Source: JANQMY01 sp965227095 (lineage in GTDB: Bacteria > Pseudomonadota > Alphaproteobacteria > JANQMY01). Taken from it: DNA of 64,000 bases. Both the position numbers and the translations under genes were made by a program. Under the pieces are notes generated by a model. That model did not search any database. It saw only the letters and a list, made by a program, of their open reading frames with translations, and had not been told where the DNA came from. This document shows, one piece after another, positions 26,375-35,243 of the stretch; position 1 is the first letter of the stretch; the number at the start of each line of letters is the position of its first letter. The stretch spans positions 930,001-994,000 of the forward strand of contig CBDDFL010000001.1 of NCBI GenBank assembly GCA_965227095.1, written 5' to 3'.

Positions 26375-28278
26375 TGGCGCACCAATCCGCTTTGATCGAA
26401 GACGATATTCTTGGTTATCTGCAAGAACACGAAAATAAAAGCTTCCTGCGCTTTATCACCTGCGGCAGCGTGGATGATGGCAAATCAACGCTTATTGGCC
26501 GGCTGCTTTACGATTCCAAAATGATCTTTGAAGATCAGCTTGCAGCGCTCGAGGCCGACAGCAAAAAACAAGGCACGCAGGGACAGAAGATAGACTTTGC
26601 GCTGCTGCTGGACGGTCTGGCGGCCGAACGGGAACAGGGCATCACCATTGATGTGGCGTACCGGTTTTTCTCCACGGACAAGCGTAAATTCATTGTCGCG
26701 GATACGCCGGGCCATGAACAATACACGCGCAACATGGCCACTGGCGCCTCAACGGCGGAACTTGCGGTCATCCTGATTGATGCGCGCAAAGGCATGCTCA
26801 CCCAAACCCGCCGGCACAGCTACATCGCGTCCCTGTTGGGCATCAAGCATATCGTTGTTGCCGTGAACAAGATGGACCTTGTGGGCTTCGACAAAGATGT
26901 CTTCGATGCCATTGAAACCGAATACAGCACCTTCGCGAAAGACCTTGGTTTTAAGAGTGTTGTGTGCATGCCGCTGTCTGCGCTTGAAGGCGACAACATC
27001 TTGACCAAAAGCTCGCGCACGCCTTGGTACAAAGGTGCGCCCTTGATGCCGTATCTTGAAACGATTGATGTGTCGTCGGATTTGTCGGAGGCACCGTTTC
27101 GGCTGCCGGTTCAATGGGTCAACCGCCCCAATCTCGATTTCCGCGGATTTTCCGGAACCATCGCCAGCGGTACCGTGAAGCCGGGTGACGAAATCGTCGT
27201 CTTGCCGTCGGCAAAACGATCCACGGTCGAGCGCATTGTCACCCATGAGGGGGACTTGGCAGAGGCTGCGGCGGATCAGGCGGTCACGCTCACCCTGACC
27301 GATGAAATCGACATCAGTCGCGGCGATATTATTTGCGCGGGCCAATCGCCGGCGGAACAAACGGATCAATTCGCGGCCCATCTGTTGTGGATGCATGACG
27401 AGCCCTTGCTACCTGGCCGTCAGTACATCCTCAAAACCGCCAATCGGATGATCCCGGCGACGGTGACGGACCTCAAGCACAAAATCAACGTGAATACATT
27501 GGATCATCAATCCGGCAAAACGCTGGAGCTGAACGAAGTGGGGGTGTGCAACCTGTCCACCAGTCGGGCTATTGCCTTTGATCCGTATCAGGATAATCGC
27601 GCAACCGGCAGCTTCATTCTGATTGACCGTCAAACCAATGCCACCATTGGCGTTGGCATGATCGACTTTTCTCTAAGGCGTGCTCAAAACGTGCATTGGC
27701 AAGCCTTGGAGGTGGACAAAACGTCCCGGGCGGCGCTCAAAAACCAAAAACCATGTGTTCTTTGGTTCACCGGCCTGTCTGGGTCCGGCAAGTCCACCGT
27801 CGCGAACCTGGTGGAAAAACGCCTGCACGACCTTGGACGCCACACCTACACGTTGGACGGCGATAATGTGCGCCACGGGCTGAACAAAGACCTAGGCTTT
27901 ACCGATGCGGATCGGGTGGAAAATATTCGCCGGGTCGGCGAAACATCGAAGCTGCTGGTGGATGCCGGCATGATCGTGTTGGTATCGTTTATCTCGCCTT
28001 TTGTCAGTGAACGTCGTATGGCGCGCGAACTGGTGGAAGATGGCGAGTTCATCGAGGTGTTTATCTCAACGCCGCTTGACGTGTGTGAGCAGCGGGACGT
28101 AAAGGGCTTGTACGCAAAAGCCCGCCGGGGTGAAATCAAGAATTTCACGGGCATCGACTCGGCTTATGAGGCGCCCGAAAACCCGGAAATCGATATCGAT
28201 ACATCGGAAATCGCCGCTGAAAAAGCGGCTAACGACATTGTTCGGTATCTGGAAGAAAACGGCTATTTAGAAGGCTAG
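26374..28278 (+). CDS. cysNC: bifunctional sulfate adenylyltransferase subunit 1 / adenylylsulfate kinase
   Basis: 634 residues. CysN half: EF-Tu-like GTPase with GSVDDGKSTLIG (G1, near residue 30), REQGITIDVAYR (G2), DTPGHEQYTRN (G3), NKMDLVGFD (G4), then beta-barrel domains. CysC half from about residue 455: Walker A GLSGSGKST, DGDNVRHGLNKDLGF, and IEVFISTPLDVCEQRDVKGLY. The GTPase drives APS formation with CysD and the kinase makes PAPS for assimilation or sulfonation. Its ATG overlaps the cysD stop by one base. A converging hypothetical gene follows after 14 bp. Confidence 0.97.
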   Translation: MAHQSALIEDDILGYLQEHENKSFLRFITCGSVDDGKSTLIGRLLYDSKMIFEDQLAALEADSKKQGTQGQKIDFALLLDGLAAEREQGITIDVAYRFFSTDKRKFIVADTPGHEQYTRNMATGASTAELAVILIDARKGMLTQTRRHSYIASLLGIKHIVVAVNKMDLVGFDKDVFDAIETEYSTFAKDLGFKSVVCMPLSALEGDNILTKSSRTPWYKGAPLMPYLETIDVSSDLSEAPFRLPVQWVNRPNLDFRGFSGTIASGTVKPGDEIVVLPSAKRSTVERIVTHEGDLAEAAADQAVTLTLTDEIDISRGDIICAGQSPAEQTDQFAAHLLWMHDEPLLPGRQYILKTANRMIPATVTDLKHKINVNTLDHQSGKTLELNEVGVCNLSTSRAIAFDPYQDNRATGSFILIDRQTNATIGVGMIDFSLRRAQNVHWQALEVDKTSRAALKNQKPCVLWFTGLSGSGKSTVANLVEKRLHDLGRHTYTLDGDNVRHGLNKDLGFTDADRVENIRRVGETSKLLVDAGMIVLVSFISPFVSERRMARELVEDGEFIEVFISTPLDVCEQRDVKGLYAKARRGEIKNFTGIDSAYEAPENPEIDIDTSEIAAEKAANDIVRYLEENGYLEG

Positions 28279-28292
28279 AACCACAAACGGAT

Positions 28293-29024
28293 CTAGCCTC
28301 TAAGGCCCGCCATTTCATCTTCGATTTCCGTTCCCGTAATGATCATGATCTTTTGCCAGATCTTGGTCCCGAGGCCGGTGGTCAGGGTTTCGATGTCATT
28401 AACGGTGTTGATGACTTCGGCATCCTTGCTGCGCTCGCCATATAGTGCGGCGAGTTTTCCCGTCAACGCCAACATTTCCGTGCAGTAATCAAGATAGCGG
28501 CTTAGCTCGAACTCCGTCATCTCCCGGGTAGGTGAGGATGCCGTACGTTTGCTGCTGTTTAGAATGGCGGTGGGGTCTTTGGTCAACTGATGCATGTCCA
28601 CCACATGGGCTATCGACCGTAACTCATGAAGATGGTCCAGAGCCTTCTGGCGTTTGCCGCGCGCTTCTAGGCGAGATAGAAAGTACAATCCGCCCACAAA
28701 CAAAATCATCAAGTTAAAGAAAGATTCGATTGCTTGCGTCAGCGAAAGCGGGTCGCCGTCAAGCTCCATATCGGCCCAAGGCAGGTTGTTGCCGATCACT
28801 TGTCCGTATAGGAACACAACCAATGCGCCGCCCAGCACGAATAGTATCCAGGTGGCAAAATTGGGGCGTGATACAGCGCGCGCGCGGCGGTCTGTTTTCT
28901 TGGCCGTCGCAAGAAGGTCAGAGCAAACGCTTGCCAGGCCCGATTTGGGAAAGCGCTCGGAAATCCGCGCATATAGAATTTCCAATGTCTTGACAACTTT
29001 CGTGGCATTAATGTTCTGAGTCAT
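28293..29024 (-). CDS. hypothetical membrane protein (two helices)
   Basis: 243 residues. A soluble, helical N-terminus (about 1-50) precedes two membrane segments (FATWILFVLGGALVVFLYG and FFNLMILFVGGLYFLS); a long cytoplasmic helical part follows with the motif KALDHLHELRSIAHVVDMHQLTKDP near residue 133, which looks strongly conserved, and STRYLDYCTEMLALTGKLAALY-like helix near 180. No enzyme motif. It may be a sensor or scaffold; I cannot assign a function. Confidence 0.7.
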   Translation of the reverse strand: MTQNINATKVVKTLEILYARISERFPKSGLASVCSDLLATAKKTDRRARAVSRPNFATWILFVLGGALVVFLYGQVIGNNLPWADMELDGDPLSLTQAIESFFNLMILFVGGLYFLSRLEARGKRQKALDHLHELRSIAHVVDMHQLTKDPTAILNSSKRTASSPTREMTEFELSRYLDYCTEMLALTGKLAALYGERSKDAEVINTVNDIETLTTGLGTKIWQKIMIITGTEIEDEMAGLRG

Positions 29025-29066
29025 GCCAAATCCCCACCCCTTGCATGTCTCCGGGTACTTCAGCCC

Positions 29067-29933
29067 TTATGATGCTGATTTACGGCGCCATTTTGGCAAG
29101 TCAACAAAGTCCCCGTCACGCTTTTCGGCATTTGCCGACATGGCTTCCATAATCTCTTCTGACTGCAGCATGGACGCATTCCACAATCCAATAAACTCCA
29201 ATCCTTCCGCTGTGGAATGATCCCGCGCATAGGTGATGGCGCGCTTGCATCCGTGTACCGCCAGAGGAGCCTTGCGGGCGATTTCCGCGGCGATGGCCAT
29301 CACGTTGGTCAACATGTCCTCATGGCTGCCAAAGACCTGGTTGACCAGGCCGACGGACATGGCTTCTCGTGCTGACATGCGCCGGCCGGTATAGGCCAGT
29401 TCACGGACAATGCCCTCCGGGATCAGTTTGACCAATCTCGGAAATGTGCCCACATCGGCGGTCATCCCGATATTGGTTTCGAAAATGGTCAGGAAGCTGT
29501 CTTCCGTCGCATAGCGCATGTCGCACGCCGTCACGAGGTCCACGCCGCCACCAATACAGCCGCCTTGGATGGCTGCCAACACAGGTAGCCGACAATTTTC
29601 TAAAGCAGAAAAACTGTCCTGCATGATCTGGACGGTATTCATGAAGGCTGGCGCTTTTTGCAGGCGCGTCCGCTTCTTTTGGCTGGGGTCGTCGGTCTGC
29701 TCGCCCGTTACAGCGCTTCCCGAAAACATGGCAACGTCCAGACCCGACGAAAAGTGAGGGCCGGTTGACGAAATGACAATGACCCTGGCTTTTGCGTTGT
29801 GGTCGATGTCTTGAACGATCGCCGGCAGCTCATCCCAAAAAATGGGCGCCATGCTGTTTCGCTTTTCTGGCCGGTTCAGAATAACATGTGCGATATTGTT
29901 GGCGATTTGAACGTCGAAGCACTCATAGGTCAT
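29067..29933 (-). CDS. crotonase-family protein, dienoyl-CoA isomerase-like
   Basis: 288 residues of the enoyl-CoA hydratase/isomerase fold. The oxyanion-hole segments are HFSSGLDVAMF near residue 60 and GGCIGGGVDLVTACDMR near 118. The catalytic region FETNIGMTADVGTFPRL near 147 has the Ala-Asp-Val-Gly pattern of delta(3,5)-delta(2,4)-dienoyl-CoA isomerases (ECH1 type) rather than the two Glu of hydratases. It would help degrade unsaturated fatty acids with double bonds at odd positions. ATG 29933 has a typical start (MTYECFDVQI). Confidence 0.85.
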   Translation of the reverse strand: MTYECFDVQIANNIAHVILNRPEKRNSMAPIFWDELPAIVQDIDHNAKARVIVISSTGPHFSSGLDVAMFSGSAVTGEQTDDPSQKKRTRLQKAPAFMNTVQIMQDSFSALENCRLPVLAAIQGGCIGGGVDLVTACDMRYATEDSFLTIFETNIGMTADVGTFPRLVKLIPEGIVRELAYTGRRMSAREAMSVGLVNQVFGSHEDMLTNVMAIAAEIARKAPLAVHGCKRAITYARDHSTAEGLEFIGLWNASMLQSEEIMEAMSANAEKRDGDFVDLPKWRRKSAS

Positions 29934-30028
29934 TGTGGCGTGTTTCCCCTCGGATCAATAGCAATAAGGGCCAGAATAGCCGTGAGTGGTTGTTCTAACC
30001 AGAGACAAATCTAAATACGGCTGGTGTG

Positions 30029-30232
30029 ATGGGATGGACCCCGACATTGATAGGTTTGGCGATCGGGATGGCGCTGTTTGCCTGGGCAAACTGGAAAGCG
30101 CGTAAACCCGTTGAACTGGGCCGAGTCCGCATGATTCCATATACCGCGGTCATGTTTACAGCGCTCGTTGTTATTCTGCTGATGGTTGCGCATGCCATGA
30201 CCCTACTTGGCTTGAAGCCTGACGGGCCTTAG
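30029..30232 (+). CDS. small conserved two-helix membrane protein
   Basis: 67 residues with two hydrophobic segments (TLIGLAIGMALFAWANW and YTAVMFTALVVILLMVAHAMTLLG) separated by a basic loop (KARKPVELGRVRMIPY), followed by a short polar tail. Positive residues face the cytoplasm by the positive-inside rule. I recall similar short proteins in alphaproteobacteria without function. GTG 30026 or ATG 30029. Confidence 0.6.
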   Translation: MGWTPTLIGLAIGMALFAWANWKARKPVELGRVRMIPYTAVMFTALVVILLMVAHAMTLLGLKPDGP

Positions 30233-30321
30233 ACTCCTCATTGGAATGTGGTCATATCCATTTCACAAATATGCGCTTATGATGTGGATGGACGGGAAGA
30301 CAATAAAAATGGGGTAGATCC

Positions 30322-31101
30322 ATGCGCAAGTTTCTTTTCTTTCTCTTGCTGTTGGTCGCGATTGCGGGCGGTGTTGTTTATTACGCTCTCACAAATCTCA
30401 GCGGCATTATTGAATCGTCTATCGAAAATTTTGGATCTCAAGCGACGCAAACGCAGGTTTCCTTAGACAGTGTGGATCTGTCGTTGGCGGAGGGGACAGC
30501 GGCCCTCAACGGCCTCACCGTAGGCAATCCCAGCGGTTATTCCTCGAACAATGCGGTCAGCCTTGGTCGTATCAATGTGGCGATTGATCTGGAGTCGCTC
30601 CAAAATTGTTCGGCCACCGGCTGTGATGTAGTGACGCTTAAGGAAGTGTCCGTCGACTCGCCACAGATTCTGTATGAGCTAGGGCAGGGTGGGAACAATC
30701 TCAATACCATTCAGAAAAATGTGGAAGCCTACACGGCCGGTCTGTCTCGTGGAGGATCGAGCAGCGGAAGTTCCTCGTCGAGCACGAAGCTTATTATCGA
30801 CCGTTTGGTCGTCCGGGGTGGGCAGATCGCTGTTCGGCGGGGGGAATCGAAAATTGCAGATGTGCCGATGCCGACAATCGATATGAAAAACATCGGCCGG
30901 TCCCAGGGCGGGGTCGAACCGGGTCAGGTTGCCGCAATTGTCGTTGGCCGCATCACACAAGCGTCGCTGGGGGCTGTCGCGAAGTCCGGCATTCAGGGAA
31001 TTCTTGGTGGTGCCGGTGGCGCGGTTGAAGGCGTCGGTGGCATTTTAGAAGGGGGCGGCAAGAAGGCTGGTGACAAGATCAAAGGGATTTTTGATCGCTA
31101 G
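30322..31101 (+). CDS. AsmA-like / DUF748-like membrane-anchored protein
   Basis: 259 residues. N-terminal signal anchor (FLFFLLLLVAIAGGVVYYAL), then a beta-rich region with AsmA-like features (VSLDSVDLSLAEGTAALNGLTVGNPSGY, VSLGRINVAIDLESL, VVTLKEVSVDSPQILYELG). A serine-glycine linker lies near residue 143-155, then IIDRLVVRGGQI. The last 50 residues are glycine-rich and end in a basic tail. AsmA-like proteins are periplasmic and bridge-like lipid-transport relatives; a short single-unit member like this has unknown function. Confidence 0.7.
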   Translation: MRKFLFFLLLLVAIAGGVVYYALTNLSGIIESSIENFGSQATQTQVSLDSVDLSLAEGTAALNGLTVGNPSGYSSNNAVSLGRINVAIDLESLQNCSATGCDVVTLKEVSVDSPQILYELGQGGNNLNTIQKNVEAYTAGLSRGGSSSGSSSSSTKLIIDRLVVRGGQIAVRRGESKIADVPMPTIDMKNIGRSQGGVEPGQVAAIVVGRITQASLGAVAKSGIQGILGGAGGAVEGVGGILEGGGKKAGDKIKGIFDR

Positions 31102-31107
31102 CGTGCG

Positions 31108-31434
31108 TCACGTAAGAATATCGAGGGTTTCCTCAGTAACTTCATCGGCGGCGCGCAGAACACGCGCCGCTGCTTTATAGGCGGTCTCGCTCAGCTTGGC
31201 GGCGACCAGCTCTTCTTCCAATCGCACATTGTTGGCGGGCCCGCCGGGAAAGGCGGGCTCAGGTGGTGCCTCGCGGCGCACAGTGACCTGCGGACCCCCC
31301 GGTGTAGACACTTGGTCGGGAACCGCACGCCGATAGGCTGGCGTTTGCACATTGGCAATATTGTCCGCCCGCGCAGCAAATTGCGTGCTCGCGGCTTTCA
31401 AGCCCGCTAGGGCATATGACGCACTATTGATCAT
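31108..31434 (-). CDS. orphan flagellar basal-body rod-like protein
   Basis: About 108 residues from ATG 31434. The N-terminus (SASYALAGLKAASTQFAARADNIANVQTPAYRR) matches the Flg_bb_rod domain found at the start of FlgB, FlgC, FlgF and FlgG, including the NIANVQTPAYR signature. The C-terminus (VRLEEELVAAKLSETAYKAAARVLRAADE) resembles the matching C-terminal helix of the same family. It is much shorter than FlgG and no other rod, hook or ring genes are next to it. It may be an axial-family protein used outside a normal flagellar operon. Confidence 0.7.
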   Translation of the reverse strand: MINSASYALAGLKAASTQFAARADNIANVQTPAYRRAVPDQVSTPGGPQVTVRREAPPEPAFPGGPANNVRLEEELVAAKLSETAYKAAARVLRAADEVTEETLDILT

Positions 31435-31500
31435 GGCACGGACCATACACGAAATTGCACACGAGTCAAGAAAAATCAATAAAAACAAGGACTTATGGAG

Positions 31501-31536
31501 AATTCGCGCTAAATTTTAGGAAATATCGCGCGAATT
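31501..31536. promoter_or_regulatory. inverted repeat in the divergent region
   Basis: AATTCGCGC (31501-31509) and GCGCGAATT (31528-31536) are perfect 9-bp arms around an AT-rich 18-bp spacer between the divergent rod-like and FliL-like genes. It could be an operator or part of the promoter region for both; no T-run follows, so it is not a terminator. Confidence 0.35.
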
Positions 31537-31618
31537 TCTATTGGGAAGATCGTTGGAAAACAGCCCCTTTTCTGAAGTCTAAACAGTTCCTTTACGCCGT
31601 TATGGTTCAAATAGGGTC

Positions 31619-32065
31619 ATGCAGACGACGTCTTTTTTTTCCCCATTCAGCAAACGCCTGGCCCTGGCGGCTGGTGTTCTGGTGCTGATCTGCGCAGTTT
31701 TTGCAACGGCAACACAGGCCGCGGCACCAAAGCGTAAAGGTGTCGACCCGTCGGCCTATGTGGCGCTCGATCCGATGACCATTTCGATCATTGAAGACTA
31801 TCGGGTGCGCGGGCTCATGACGCTTAAAATCGGATTGCACATTCCGGACCGTGACGTGCGCCGCCGGGTCGAGAAACGCATGATCAAGCTTCAAGACGCT
31901 ATGATTCGTACACTGACGGCTTATGGTGTAACGGCGATGCGCGCCGATGCCTCCCCCAATCTCGATGTCATCGATCATCGCTTGCGCACGGCAATTGAAG
32001 ACGTGGTGGGCAGCGGCAGCGCTCAGATCTTGTTTGACCATGTGTTGGTCCGGCAAACGGATTAG
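31619..32065 (+). CDS. exported small protein, possibly FliL-like
   Basis: 148 residues with an N-terminal signal segment (LALAAGVLVLICAVFATATQAAA). The mature part (YVALDPMTISIIEDYRVRGLMTLKIGLHIPDRDVRRRVEKRMIKLQDAMIRTL, then LDVIDHRLRTAIEDVVGSGSAQILFDHVLVRQTD) follows the secondary-structure plan of FliL/stomatin-like flagellar motor proteins: a beta strand pair, a long helix and a terminal strand. Sequence identity is too low to be sure. Being divergent from a rod-like gene supports a shared envelope function. Confidence 0.5.
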   Translation: MQTTSFFSPFSKRLALAAGVLVLICAVFATATQAAAPKRKGVDPSAYVALDPMTISIIEDYRVRGLMTLKIGLHIPDRDVRRRVEKRMIKLQDAMIRTLTAYGVTAMRADASPNLDVIDHRLRTAIEDVVGSGSAQILFDHVLVRQTD

Positions 32066-32070
32066 CGCGT

Positions 32071-32880
32071 CTAGTTGCCGGAAAATTTGGGCTCCCGTTT
32101 TTCAAGGAAGGCCGCGACCGCTTCCTTCTGGTCGTCACTTTGCGCCGTCAGCAGGAATTGATCCCGGTCCATAAATGTGGTCGCGTGGTGGAGCGCGTTG
32201 CTGGCCTCATTGATGGCTTGCTTGGACATGCGGACAGGTATGGGTGGCAAGGCCGCAATGCGTCCCGCCATTCGAAGGGCTGCATCCAGGGCGCCGCCAT
32301 CGTCCACCACCTGTTCGACCATGCCCCAAGCAAAGGCGTCCTCCGCGAAGAGCTTTTCGCCCAAAATGGTGAACTGCTTCGCGCGGGCGGGCCCCACCAG
32401 CGTTGCCAATCGCGGCAGGCTGTGCCAGCTCATATTCATGCCTAACGGCACTTCCGGCAGGCGCAGATGGGCCGACCGTCCCGCAATGCGGAAATCGCAC
32501 GCCAGCGCCAAGGCCACACCGCCGCCGATGCAGAAATTCTCAATGGCAACAATGGTCATCTGCTCGAGGCGTTCCCACGCTTTGCACATGTCCGGACCAA
32601 GCTTGACCTGTTCCCGTTGCTCCAGAAGGCTGGCGGTCCGGCGAGCGGCCAGTTTAGGATCCGCCAAATCGGCACCGGCAGAGAAGGTATGGCTGTTTCC
32701 GGTTAGAACGATCGCGTGCACCGACGTGTCCCGTTCGAGAAGATTGGCGGCCTGCGTGATTTCCGTCATCAAGTCGGCGGATAACGCATTCAGCCTGTCT
32801 TGCCGGTCGAACCGGACAGTCGCGACCCCGTCAGTCTTGGTGATGGACACAAACTGAAATTCTGTCGTCTGGTCGGTCAT
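32071..32880 (-). CDS. enoyl-CoA hydratase/isomerase-family protein
   Basis: 269 residues of the crotonase fold. Oxyanion segments: HTFSAGADLADPK near residue 63 and ENFCIGGGVALALACDFR near 114; the following segment LRLPEVPLGMNMSWHSLPRL near 137 carries one acidic residue (Glu) but lacks the second hydratase Glu, so isomerase or hydrolase chemistry is possible. Ends LEKREPKFSGN as in many family members. It acts on acyl-CoA thioesters, with exact substrate unknown. Eight bp separate it from the Ycf48-like gene upstream, so they may be co-transcribed. Confidence 0.87.
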   Translation of the reverse strand: MTDQTTEFQFVSITKTDGVATVRFDRQDRLNALSADLMTEITQAANLLERDTSVHAIVLTGNSHTFSAGADLADPKLAARRTASLLEQREQVKLGPDMCKAWERLEQMTIVAIENFCIGGGVALALACDFRIAGRSAHLRLPEVPLGMNMSWHSLPRLATLVGPARAKQFTILGEKLFAEDAFAWGMVEQVVDDGGALDAALRMAGRIAALPPIPVRMSKQAINEASNALHHATTFMDRDQFLLTAQSDDQKEAVAAFLEKREPKFSGN

Positions 32881-32887
32881 AAGGTCC

Positions 32888-33916
32888 TCACGATTTTGGA
32901 CGCGCCTTAAATCGAGTCTCTAAAAGGGTGAGCCGGCAGGTCACCATGTAGTTACGGTCGGGGGGGCATCTTTGGGCCGACGGCAGCATTGCCAATGTAA
33001 GGCCCTGTGATCCCAATAACAGGATTTTGCGTTCCGCAATGGGAAGCACGTCTACGTAATCGCCCAGTTGATCAGTGTGGACGCGCGAGAACGTATCGCC
33101 CTTGTCGTGGCTGACTAGAACCGTTCCTTGGTCACCGGCAAACACCAGCGTGCCATCTTCCAATGCAGCGCCGGTGTTTAAATTGACCTCGGCATTGGTT
33201 TTGATCGAGCGCCAATTTGTGCGTCTGCGGTTAGACCGCCATAACCGGTCTTTCGCACCGGCCAACCAAACAGTGCCGTCGTCCAGCATGAAACCTCGGC
33301 GAAATGTTGATTGGGCGGGGGTCTGAACCAAACGAAAGGTCGGGCCGGTATCCTTAAACCGAAAGAGAGCGCCGAAATCTGCCGCGACATAAATTGTGTC
33401 GGCCTTTGGGCTTTGGAAGGCATCGCTCAGCTGAAAATCGCCATATGTATGGCGCCAGGCGGTGTGGCGCTTCCAGGACGCGCCGCCGTCTTTCGTTTCC
33501 AGGATAAGGCTACCATCGCCCATGGCGAAACCGTGTGCATGATTAAAAAAGTGGATCGTCAGCAGAAGGCTTTCGCCGCCTGGGTCTGCATGTTGACGCG
33601 TCCACGTTCGGCCTGCATCATCTGTATAAAGAATAATAGCATCATGCCCTACCGCCCAGCCGGTCTTAGGGTCCAAAAAATGCACGTCGGTAAGCGTGGA
33701 TTGGGTCGGCACATGATCGGCCTGGTGCCAGGTGTTTCCTTTGTCGGTGGACCGAATGATATGGCCGCGTTCACCAACGGCCACCAAGGAACTGCCGGCC
33801 TTTGTGGCTTTGACCAAAATCTCTCGAGCAGCGTGCGGAGACTTTTCTGCTTCCAGAAAGGCTTTGGGCTGTAACTCCGGGGGGGCGGTGTCTTGAGCGA
33901 AGGCCCCCGAACCCAT
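32888..33916 (-). CDS. Ycf48/BNR-repeat beta-propeller protein, exported
   Basis: About 342 residues counted from ATG 33916. Repeats with the Ycf48/BNR pattern: GERGHIIRSTDKGNTWH, GWAVGHDAIILYTDDAGRTWTRQ, FAMGDGSLILETKDGGASWKRH, TVLVSHDKGDTFSRV, each about 45 residues, giving a propeller. The reading frame is open upstream (VLAFACTMGSGAFAQ), which looks like a signal peptide, so the real start may be TTG 33934 or another weak codon coupled to the preceding gene; this is unresolved. Such proteins in non-photosynthetic bacteria are envelope proteins and often lie near RND exporters. Confidence 0.75.
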   Translation of the reverse strand: MGSGAFAQDTAPPELQPKAFLEAEKSPHAAREILVKATKAGSSLVAVGERGHIIRSTDKGNTWHQADHVPTQSTLTDVHFLDPKTGWAVGHDAIILYTDDAGRTWTRQHADPGGESLLLTIHFFNHAHGFAMGDGSLILETKDGGASWKRHTAWRHTYGDFQLSDAFQSPKADTIYVAADFGALFRFKDTGPTFRLVQTPAQSTFRRGFMLDDGTVWLAGAKDRLWRSNRRRTNWRSIKTNAEVNLNTGAALEDGTLVFAGDQGTVLVSHDKGDTFSRVHTDQLGDYVDVLPIAERKILLLGSQGLTLAMLPSAQRCPPDRNYMVTCRLTLLETRFKARPKS

Positions 33917-33966
33917 AGTGCAGGCAAAGGCCAATACAGCCCCGGCAGCGATGTGTCTTGCGCGCT

Positions 33967-34317
33967 TTAAGTGTCGGGCTGCCGGAGATGCGCCATGAAC
34001 CAGTCGGCGGCGTGAAGCAGCATGTCCGGATCCACTAAAATTGTTGCAACGATCGCCCAAACAAAGGGGATCAACGCCGCCTTCCACAAGTCGGGCCGCG
34101 CGGCGGCGTAAATCAATCCAAACGGAATAAGCACGATGGCCACGCTGCGGCTGATCGCGATGGCCACTTCCTCGGGGGAGGACAGTCCCTGTTTTTCGGG
34201 CACCACGGCGAGAATGCCAGGCTCTGCCACCAGCACAACCCATAGCAACCCGACAAGGCTTGCAACGCCAATGGTCGCGGTCAGCAATCGTGTCACCTGA
34301 CTGAGCCAGCGGGGCAT
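33967..34317 (-). CDS. small inner-membrane protein
   Basis: About 116 residues from ATG 34317, preceded by a strong GGGGGAAG ribosome site. Three hydrophobic segments (ATIGVASLVGLLWVVLVAEPGIL, SVAIVLIPFGLIYAA, AALIPFVWAIVATILV). The end (WFMAHLRQPDT) is polar. It is directly upstream of the Ycf48-like gene and probably forms an operon with it and the crotonase. The function is unknown. A longer frame overlapping it on the same strand is a shadow. Confidence 0.65.
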   Translation of the reverse strand: MPRWLSQVTRLLTATIGVASLVGLLWVVLVAEPGILAVVPEKQGLSSPEEVAIAISRSVAIVLIPFGLIYAAARPDLWKAALIPFVWAIVATILVDPDMLLHAADWFMAHLRQPDT

Positions 34318-34538
34318 CTTGTACTTCCCCCTTACGCATCCAGCTCCCTGACAAGCTGGCATCCTTCCCCCATACGGAGAAAATCATATCGCAATCTCTT
34401 CCGAGGTGAAACGCTTGGCGGTAAACGCGGTAAACAGTCTGAAGCTCTCGGCCTCTCGGGTCGGCCATTTCGTCGCCCAACTCCTGGATTTGTGCTATTG
34501 AATGCTTCAGAATTAGAGGAAACATCTTACGAATCTCT

Positions 34539-35081
34539 ATGGCTCACGGTCATATCACCAAATCCTTCCCCCCCAAACACGATCACGACCTTTGCGTGTC
34601 GGATGCCCTGGATGAGGCAGAGAAGTATTGTAAAAACAAAGGGTTAAGATGGACGCCCCTGCGCGCTCAAGTGCTGGAGCTGGTTTGGGCACATCATAAA
34701 CCGGTGCGCGCTTACGATATTCTCGAGACCCTGTCACAAGCCCGCTCCCAAAACGGCAATGATGGGGGCGCTCCAAAAGGCCGCACCCGGGTGGCCCCGC
34801 CCACGGTATACCGGGCTCTGGATTTTCTGCTGGAACACGGCTTTGTGCACCGGATCGACTCGCTCAATGCGTTTATCGGGTGCGGAGAAATAGGGCATAC
34901 CGACAACACCTATTTTCTGATCTGTCACAATTGCGGCGAAGCTGCCGAACTTCACGACCGCGCCTTGACCGAAGCCCTGTCCAACTGTGCGGCGAAGGCG
35001 AATTTCGAGGTGGAAAGCGAAACGGTCGAAATCGCTGGAATCTGCCCAAAATGCCAGGTTGAGACCTCGAAACCAGCCTGA
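34539..35081 (+). CDS. zur: Fur-family regulator, Zur-like (zinc uptake repressor)
   Basis: 180 residues. Fur winged helix: GLRWTPLRAQVLELVWAHHKPVRAYDIL near residue 35 and PPTVYRALDFLLEHGFVHRID near 88. Metal sites: HDHDLC at the N-terminus, GCGEIGHTDNTYFLICHNCGEAAEL near 113 (structural zinc CxxC) and ICPKCQVE at the end (second CxxC). The insert near residue 68-83 and the CPKC end are usual for Zur rather than Fur. It would repress zinc uptake genes when zinc is plentiful. No Zur-box-like palindrome was spotted upstream. Confidence 0.85.
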   Translation: MAHGHITKSFPPKHDHDLCVSDALDEAEKYCKNKGLRWTPLRAQVLELVWAHHKPVRAYDILETLSQARSQNGNDGGAPKGRTRVAPPTVYRALDFLLEHGFVHRIDSLNAFIGCGEIGHTDNTYFLICHNCGEAAELHDRALTEALSNCAAKANFEVESETVEIAGICPKCQVETSKPA

Positions 35082-35243
35082 CCGCCCCATTCTCCGATTA
35101 ATGGCGCGTTTACGCCACTTTGGTAGCCTTTCCCACACTTTCAGGGTGGCGAAGGGGCCGTCCTTGAGCGGATCACGCGAAACCTGCGCTGTCAGCCTTT
35201 CCGGCTTGAGAGAGCGGGGCGCGAAAGGGGCGGTGTAAGCAGC

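Noticed and set aside
32888..34525. 545-codon frame for the Ycf48-like protein
   Set aside because: Its first 200 codons overlap the small membrane-protein gene in another frame and show no domain; only the part after about 33934 is credible.
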